DNA from: Pacificispira sp002696645
Lineage (GTDB): Bacteria > Pseudomonadota > Alphaproteobacteria > UBA8366 > Aestuariispiraceae
DNA: 64,000 bases
Assembly (NCBI RefSeq): GCF_048892425.1
Contig: NZ_JBLZHU010000001.1
Span: forward strand, 62,001 to 126,000
Reading direction: 5' to 3'
Position 1 is the first letter of the stretch; every line of letters begins with the position of its first letter. Shown here piece after piece: positions 59,284 through 64,000 of the stretch. Both the position numbers and the translations under genes were made by a program. The notes below the pieces were generated by a model that was not told the DNA's origin, did no database searches, and was given only the letters and a program-made list of their open reading frames with translations.

Positions 59284-59713
59284 GATTGTTGATCCTTTCT
59301 ATGATGGTCGCGACAAGGCGCGGGTGAGGGGTGTTCGGTGGTGGCAGCAGATGGGGGTCCAGCACGGAAGCGATTGACCCACCGCCCGTTCGTGCACGGA
59401 TATGACGTTTGATAAGTGTGGCCGCGTGGATCAGCAGGGTTCGGGCAAGCCCGCTGTTCTCCTCGTTGGCTTTGCCAGATACGATCAGAGAGTGGGCCGC
59501 CCGAGTAAGGACAATAGTATCGGCTATTGAATGGTGCCTCGCATTATGCCGTGTCTTCGATTTCTCAGATGAGCGACGTTGCTTTGAGCTGCTTTGGCCC
59601 AAAAGCATCCATTCTATAACTTCTGTGCGGGAGCAGCCTAGCTCAATACAAAGCAATTCCAGCGCAGCTAGTGCGTCCGAGCACAGCCGAAAACTTGTTG
59701 GATTGCGGGCCAT
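59270..59713 (-). CDS. MobC-like ribbon-helix-helix accessory protein
   Basis: Small basic protein of 147 residues. The N-terminus PTSFRLCSDALAALELLCIE, followed by LGCSRTEVIEWML, has the beta-alpha-alpha pattern of ribbon-helix-helix proteins. The rest is helical with RAAHSLIVSGKANEENSGLA. Relaxosome accessory proteins of this kind bind oriT and assist the relaxase encoded next. It overlaps the relaxase-like gene by 14 bases and is 4 bases downstream of the HTH gene, so the three form one transcript. Confidence 0.6.
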   Translation of the reverse strand: MARNPTSFRLCSDALAALELLCIELGCSRTEVIEWMLLGQSSSKQRRSSEKSKTRHNARHHSIADTIVLTRAAHSLIVSGKANEENSGLARTLLIHAATLIKRHIRARTGGGSIASVLDPHLLPPPNTPHPRLVATIIERINNHDHP

Positions 59714-59717
59714 GGCT

Positions 59718-59930
59718 CTAGCCCGCTGTGGATGTACGTCTTTGCTTTTCGAGCCATTCCTTTAAATCCTCAAAAGGATATCGAATGGCTCGACCTCCCA
59801 CTCGATAGAACGGCGGGCCATCCGATCGTCGAACACGCCAAGCTGCGAGAGTTGCTGGAGATACATTTAAAATATGCGCTGCTTCAATTGGTTTAAGAAG
59901 CAAACGGCATTCTTCAGAGTCTTGTGTCAT
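59718..59930 (-). CDS. Excisionase/AlpA-type helix-turn-helix protein
   Basis: Protein of 70 residues: LLLKPIEAAHILNVSPATLA, AWRVRRSDGPPFYRVGGRAI and RYPFEDLKEWLEKQ give a MerR-like HTH_17 winged helix typical of excisionases and AlpA regulators in mobile elements. It is the first gene of the minus-strand module. Its role would be control of excision or of the module promoter; no integrase is visible in the window. Confidence 0.85.
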   Translation of the reverse strand: MTQDSEECRLLLKPIEAAHILNVSPATLAAWRVRRSDGPPFYRVGGRAIRYPFEDLKEWLEKQRRTSTAG

Positions 59931-60114
59931 GTGGATATACTCCGATGTGGTTGGTCAACACCGTGTATCCTACGCCTCACGCTTGCAGTTCTGGGCATGC
60001 ACAAAGTTGCAAATTGTTGCACCATATAACCCATTGAGAAGAAATGTATTTCTGACTTGTGCTTTTCGTTAGCAATGCAGAATAAGAGCTTTGTGCACTG
60101 AAAACGGTTCAACA
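59931..60114. other. Promoter region upstream of the mobilisation-like operon
   Basis: AT-rich DNA containing the near repeat TTGCAAATTGTTGCA. It is where a promoter or oriT for the module would be expected, but I cannot define either. Confidence 0.3.
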
Positions 60115-60426
60115 CGCGGATGACCGGTCTGCGTCGCAGCGCTGTTGCATCGCTTCGGCGCCAGCAGGGTAAGCGCACTGGCAAGGTCATCGGGAAACTG
60201 TTTGCATGCGGTGCTCATGATAGGATGGAATTACATTCGATTTCGCCAGGCCAGTGCTTTCACTCATCCCGCTGACATTGACCGCCAAGTTTTCTGCGGC
60301 ATCTATCAATCGATACCTTCCAGCAGATAACTGACCTGTGCGGACGTGAGCACCACTGACCTATCGGATGCCAACCGCCAGTTGAAACGGCCGAGTTGCA
60401 GTTTCTTCGCGAACAAACAAAGGACT
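60115..60426 (-). pseudogene. IS66 TnpB/TnpC remnant
   Basis: On the minus strand the region reads LCLFAKKLQLGRFNW, then VVLTSAQVSYLLEGID followed by a stop where TnpB has Trp, then MPQKTWRSMSAG in a shifted frame ending at 60264. After that MSTACKQFPDDLASALTLLA (from about 60219) looks like a TnpC start. These are degraded ends of IS66 ORF2 and ORF3. It is a second IS66 remnant in the window. Confidence 0.6.
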
Positions 60427-60705
60427 GTTCCTAGAGTTTGTAGTAGGATTTCTGATGTTCCTCACCTCCGCAAAATCCGGCCCTCGTCGCAGGGCTATTG
60501 CCAAGACCATCGGTTTTTGGAAGCTGTTCGAACAGATTTTATAATTTTCCGCCATCGTCACGGATGCCGATTTCAATGTCATTTGATCGATAATTTTTGG
60601 GCGTCGGCTATTCCCCCACGTACACCAAACTAGTACCAACAGGAACTAGAAGCGGATGTCTTAGCCTTCTCGTTATGTGTGGCAGGGGGGCAGCAGCCAT
60701 CACCA
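60427..60705. other. Spacer without recognisable gene
   Basis: About 280 bases between IS66 debris and the end of the large right-edge gene. No convincing frame or RNA gene; no clear terminator for the large gene. Confidence 0.4.
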
Positions 60706-63700
60706 TTAATATTTAGGTTGATACATTTGGTTAATCGCACCTAGTTGGAAAGTTACATCTTGGTCTTCGGTAATCGTCATCACGCCAACAGTATGATGAT
60801 AAACACCGCTTGAATCATACTCTTTCTCGTAACGCCGTAGCCGGATCACAATCACAAGCGAGCGCCCTAGCCTCTTGAGCAATTGAAAGAGATAGTCACG
60901 ACTACACCAAAGACGCTCACCAGGGTATGGCCCACCGTCGTGATACCGATTTTCCGCACCCCAAACCTCTGCCTCAAAAACAGCCGTTAAGTCCCGGCTG
61001 TCCCATACCCGCCCAAATGGATCTCGGGACACCAAAGCATCAGCTTCAATTAGTTCTCTACTAGGACGTGCTCTAGTATTTGCCGCGTTTACAGCGAATG
61101 GATCTTCGGAGTCCAACCGGTCGTCGTTCTCAGGCGACACCAGCCAAATATGATAATTTTTACCAAAGTCACCGAAAAAATGTTCGCTTAGATCATCATG
61201 GGGAGCTATCGGCAGACCAACCGTCATCGGGTTTTCTTTGACCAGTTCGCTTGCTCTTTTACTTGCTTTTGATGGCTCGACTAGTGCTGACGATATCCGT
61301 ATCGAGACATTATCGGTTGAGTGCCAGTGACCATACACCACAAGTTTATTAAGCAATCCTTCGGTAAGCCCAAGGAGGGATAGAAGCTTCGTTGGGTCAC
61401 TCGAAACTTTCTTGTCTGTCTCTGCAGTTTCCAAGAGAGGAACTAGAGTATCCAAAGGAGTTTGATCCATGCCGTCGGACAACCAATAGCCATCGTTCCG
61501 TGCCAGCAACTCGTAGTTTAACCATTCGTGCCAACGATCGAGAGACTCCCAAGTATCATTGCATACAGGATAGGTCGCAAGTAGCTTCCCTGCCACGATA
61601 CAAAGACCACTCCATCCGAGATACTTTCCGTAGCCATGATGTCGACGAGAAATTCCTCGGACATCCTGCCTAAATGAACGATCCCTCCCGCCCGAAGCGT
61701 ACATATGCGTATGTGCGCTATCCAGCTGCTCTACAGTCTCAGATAAAAGGTCGCAAACTCTCCAACAGTCCATGTCGAACACTCGTCCGAGGCCATCGAT
61801 CTCCATTTTTGTGAAGTCGTACTCTGGATGAAACTCAAATGCTGGCTTGGGGGCTGTATCTGGCCTCCCGCGATAGCTATCCCATCGATAGTCATCACGG
61901 TGCGGTTTCACTGGGAAAGGCGACCGATTGACGTTCGTGATTAATTCCCGCTCTGTGGAAGACAGCTCTAGATGCCCTGCTTCGTCACAAGCCAAGACAA
62001 TTCGAGACGCAAAATGCCGTGTAAGGACATGAGGTAAATGTGTGTCACCTAGGACGGCCAACAAAGTATCGCAATACCGAGCAATTTCTTTTGGGTGGTC
62101 TTTCACCAATCTGGATAGCGAGATTAAAAGCCAAAGGCGGGCATGGAGGTAATAGAACTTTAGCTCTTTCGCTTGAAACGGGCCGGCTTTCTCTGAGGAC
62201 AGCGTTGCAACAAGCTTGTCAATTGCCGTCCAGCACTCATATCGAGCGAGATGCAGTACACAGTGTGCAGCACGCCATCGTTTCTCGGCGTCTGGTGCTC
62301 CCAACATTCGCCAGACTAGCCCAGCTGCGATTTCATCCTGGTCACCGCTAGGATAACTTTCTGCCTCGCATTCACCGTCGATTACACTATTGGCGAGTTT
62401 CGCAGCCTCACTCTCAAGAAGTCGCCTTAAGGCGACTTGCCCCGTGCCCGCAGGCGCGTAGGAGCAAAGATGCGTTGCGAGGTCCATCCAGACTGCACCA
62501 GATACATACGCATCTGGCTGGGCAAAAACGTCAACGAGCTCCATCGCAAGATCGAACGTGCTAACTTCAGCGAGAGTCGATAGTTCTCTAATGAACGATC
62601 CAGACAGGGTATCATGATAAATGATATCAAACGCGTGTTGCCGGATGATAGGCCGAGCAAGTTCTTTCATAGATACAGAGACACTAGCAGACGAGCTCGA
62701 CCATGCAGATACGCAGGTTTTGAGCTCCTCAAGCTTCCAGATATGATTCCACCCCTCTGATACAGAGATCGCTCGTAGGTAATCCGCTCGACCGCCAAAT
62801 GGCACCTTTTTGCGAACGTCATCTAGAAATTTTCCGCGAATATCCCAAACGTCTCTCATTGTCCCAATCTGCCCAAGCGCTAGGGCCAGTGCGTTCCCAT
62901 CACTAGGGTCAGTGGCACTCGCAAGTCTGGTCAACTCATCAACTTTTTCTTCTTTCTTTTTGGCTGCTTTAACAGATTGCTCCAAGTCAACATGTTCGGA
63001 TGAACGTACCGAGTTGTCGGGGCGTCTTTGCCATTGTTGTATCTCGCGCACCCTCTTTGTGGCGGCTGCTTTTGGCCCCAGATACTGCTCAGCAAAGTCA
63101 CCGATTTCTGACCAAAGATGAGAATAAGCTAGATTAGGGTTCTCTCGCTCAAACCGCTCAATCAGGTCAGTTGCTAGCTGCGTAGGGTTTGGCGGAGAGT
63201 CTGCTAAAAGCGCCTTGGAAAACTCTTTAGTTCCCAGTTCATAATACTCGGGCGGCTCTGCGAGGTAATTGAGCGCCAACGCAAGGTCAGGATCGATTTT
63301 TCTGTGTTCGAGCAGCGCCGTGAGATATGGCATCAAGGCATCGCCCAAGTCTGCTTTTTGCCTATCGTCCCATCGGCAAATCTTAGCTAGACCGCGCGCG
63401 CCTGACGCTTTCGACATGGCCCGAGCAAATGCGCCCCAAAAGAACTTCTCACTTTCCTCTGGGATATTCAGTTCGCAGATGTTTGTAAGCGTATGAAAAT
63501 CATGAGGGTCAAGTTCATCGCCCTGCATCTCCGATACAAACAGCAGCAGCTGATTTACGAAAGCATAGTCGCCAGACCCAATCGCATCCATCTGGTCAAG
63601 GCCATTTGCGAAATAAACAGCTGCGTCGTTCAAACTGGCAGGGAGAATTGCGCGCGCAAGTTCAGAAAATTGCTCTCCGCGTGTCGCGACATCATCTTCT

Positions 63701-64000
63701 TTCTCGATAAGCTCGCGAATCTGCGCAGCTAACTTACCAGCCAACTCGTGTGAGTCAGATCGAGCGGCGCAAATATGAAGCAAATCAAGCAACCGATATA
63801 CAAATGGCAGCAGCTCCAAACTCGAATCTAGAAACGTTTTCACGGACGCTTCCGAGAGGCTCGGATGGGTCCAAAGTATGAAACTACCTAATTCAAAGCC
63901 GAGATCACACAGGTAGTATTCGTGCCTGTTTCCGCCATACCACTTTGAACTACGAACGAACTCGGCCCAATTTTTCGTGAATTCGGCAAAAGCTTGATCG
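60706..64000 (-). CDS. Very large protein, N-terminus beyond right window edge
   Basis: At least 1097 codons are open from the window edge; GTG 63843 is only an internal codon, since the frame continues (for example YYLCDLGFELGSFILW) to base 64000. The visible part is mostly helical repeats (about the first 600 residues), with a charged segment SVKAAKKKEEKVDELTRLAS, and ends in a mixed region with FDMDCWRVCDLLSETVEQLD, GKYLGWSGLCIVAGKLLATY and a C-terminal beta-rich end. No nuclease or P-loop motif is visible here. Large helical-repeat proteins with an N-terminal NTPase occur among STAND/Avs-like defence proteins, but without the N-terminus that is a guess. Confidence 0.75.
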   Translation of the reverse strand, partial: DQAFAEFTKNWAEFVRSSKWYGGNRHEYYLCDLGFELGSFILWTHPSLSEASVKTFLDSSLELLPFVYRLLDLLHICAARSDSHELAGKLAAQIRELIEKEDDVATRGEQFSELARAILPASLNDAAVYFANGLDQMDAIGSGDYAFVNQLLLFVSEMQGDELDPHDFHTLTNICELNIPEESEKFFWGAFARAMSKASGARGLAKICRWDDRQKADLGDALMPYLTALLEHRKIDPDLALALNYLAEPPEYYELGTKEFSKALLADSPPNPTQLATDLIERFERENPNLAYSHLWSEIGDFAEQYLGPKAAATKRVREIQQWQRRPDNSVRSSEHVDLEQSVKAAKKKEEKVDELTRLASATDPSDGNALALALGQIGTMRDVWDIRGKFLDDVRKKVPFGGRADYLRAISVSEGWNHIWKLEELKTCVSAWSSSSASVSVSMKELARPIIRQHAFDIIYHDTLSGSFIRELSTLAEVSTFDLAMELVDVFAQPDAYVSGAVWMDLATHLCSYAPAGTGQVALRRLLESEAAKLANSVIDGECEAESYPSGDQDEIAAGLVWRMLGAPDAEKRWRAAHCVLHLARYECWTAIDKLVATLSSEKAGPFQAKELKFYYLHARLWLLISLSRLVKDHPKEIARYCDTLLAVLGDTHLPHVLTRHFASRIVLACDEAGHLELSSTERELITNVNRSPFPVKPHRDDYRWDSYRGRPDTAPKPAFEFHPEYDFTKMEIDGLGRVFDMDCWRVCDLLSETVEQLDSAHTHMYASGGRDRSFRQDVRGISRRHHGYGKYLGWSGLCIVAGKLLATYPVCNDTWESLDRWHEWLNYELLARNDGYWLSDGMDQTPLDTLVPLLETAETDKKVSSDPTKLLSLLGLTEGLLNKLVVYGHWHSTDNVSIRISSALVEPSKASKRASELVKENPMTVGLPIAPHDDLSEHFFGDFGKNYHIWLVSPENDDRLDSEDPFAVNAANTRARPSRELIEADALVSRDPFGRVWDSRDLTAVFEAEVWGAENRYHDGGPYPGERLWCSRDYLFQLLKRLGRSLVIVIRLRRYEKEYDSSGVYHHTVGVMTITEDQDVTFQLGAINQMYQPKY

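Noticed and set aside
60361..60639. Overlapping frames of about 90 codons on both strands near 60.5 kb
   Set aside because: They cover IS66 TnpB debris and non-coding spacer; neither has a ribosome site or family similarity.
1..64000. CRISPR array, rRNA operon or complete tRNA gene
   Set aside because: No regularly spaced repeats, no rRNA-like sequence and no complete tRNA cloverleaf were seen; the only tRNA sequence is the 3-prime fragment at 3604.

Overview
This 64-kb window most likely comes from an alphaproteobacterial chromosome. The support is a set of tripartite TRAP (DctPQM) genes, MmgE/PrpD, PRISE-type reductase and CoA-ligase catabolic genes, IS5/IS427, IS66, IS110 and IS481 remnants, and an initiator-tRNA 3-prime end. 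The species cannot be named from the sequence alone.

Layout. (1) 1-3.1 kb: the end of an acyl-CoA degradation locus, with a truncated AMP-forming acyl-CoA synthetase and an enoyl-CoA hydratase on the minus strand, divergent from an IclR regulator. (2) 3.1-28.95 kb: a defence island. Its left edge is a 45-base 3-prime fragment of tRNA-fMet, and 29 bases there recur (27/29) at 28.47 kb, where they run into a broken DNA methyltransferase gene. Inside are a CBASS operon (DUF2188 protein, patatin phospholipase, CD-NTase with AGS-C sensor); a divergent WYL regulator of CapW type; a type I restriction-modification operon with three extra genes between hsdS and hsdR (Ymh/TIGR02391, Abi-like, DUF262-DUF1524-DUF5655); an apparent HEPN-CBS fusion; an AbiE toxin-antitoxin pair; an AIPR protein; and two unrecognised genes. 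Debris of IS481, IS5, IS66 and IS110 lies between them, with one apparently intact IS5/IS427 element (27251-28084). No integrase gene is visible.

(3) 29.2-55.8 kb: a metabolic locus. A biotin ECF transporter (BioMNY) is divergent from biotin carboxylase, BCCP, an OadA/5S-type carboxyltransferase and an amidohydrolase-fold protein. Then come a GntR/UTRA regulator, MmgE/PrpD, a LysR regulator, a PccB/12S-type carboxyltransferase, a second 73-residue biotinyl carrier, an ADP-forming acyl-CoA synthetase, a PRISE-like reductase, a TRAP transporter, DUF3237, YeiH and TauE/SafE membrane proteins, a CMD-family protein, a GMC oxidoreductase, a ThDP enzyme, a GntR/FCD regulator and an MBL-fold hydrolase. 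Having both a 5S-like and a 12S-like carboxyltransferase with two carriers and one biotin carboxylase recalls transcarboxylase combined with an ATP-driven carboxylase. The locus presumably imports an organic acid, activates it to a CoA thioester and moves carboxyl groups; the substrate is unknown. An AT-rich near-palindrome (ATATCATAYATAT) occurs upstream of bioMNY/accC, of BCCP and of mmgE, which suggests one regulon.

(4) 56.3-60.4 kb: a small minus-strand mobilisation-like module (excisionase-type HTH, RHH protein, relaxase-like protein, unknown protein, ParA-like ATPase, membrane protein). Its membrane-protein gene has a decayed paralogue at 24.0-24.8 kb in the defence island. IS66 debris follows. 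(5) 60.7-64 kb: the C-terminal part of a very large minus-strand protein that runs off the right edge.

All assignments were made by reading motifs and context; no database search was run.
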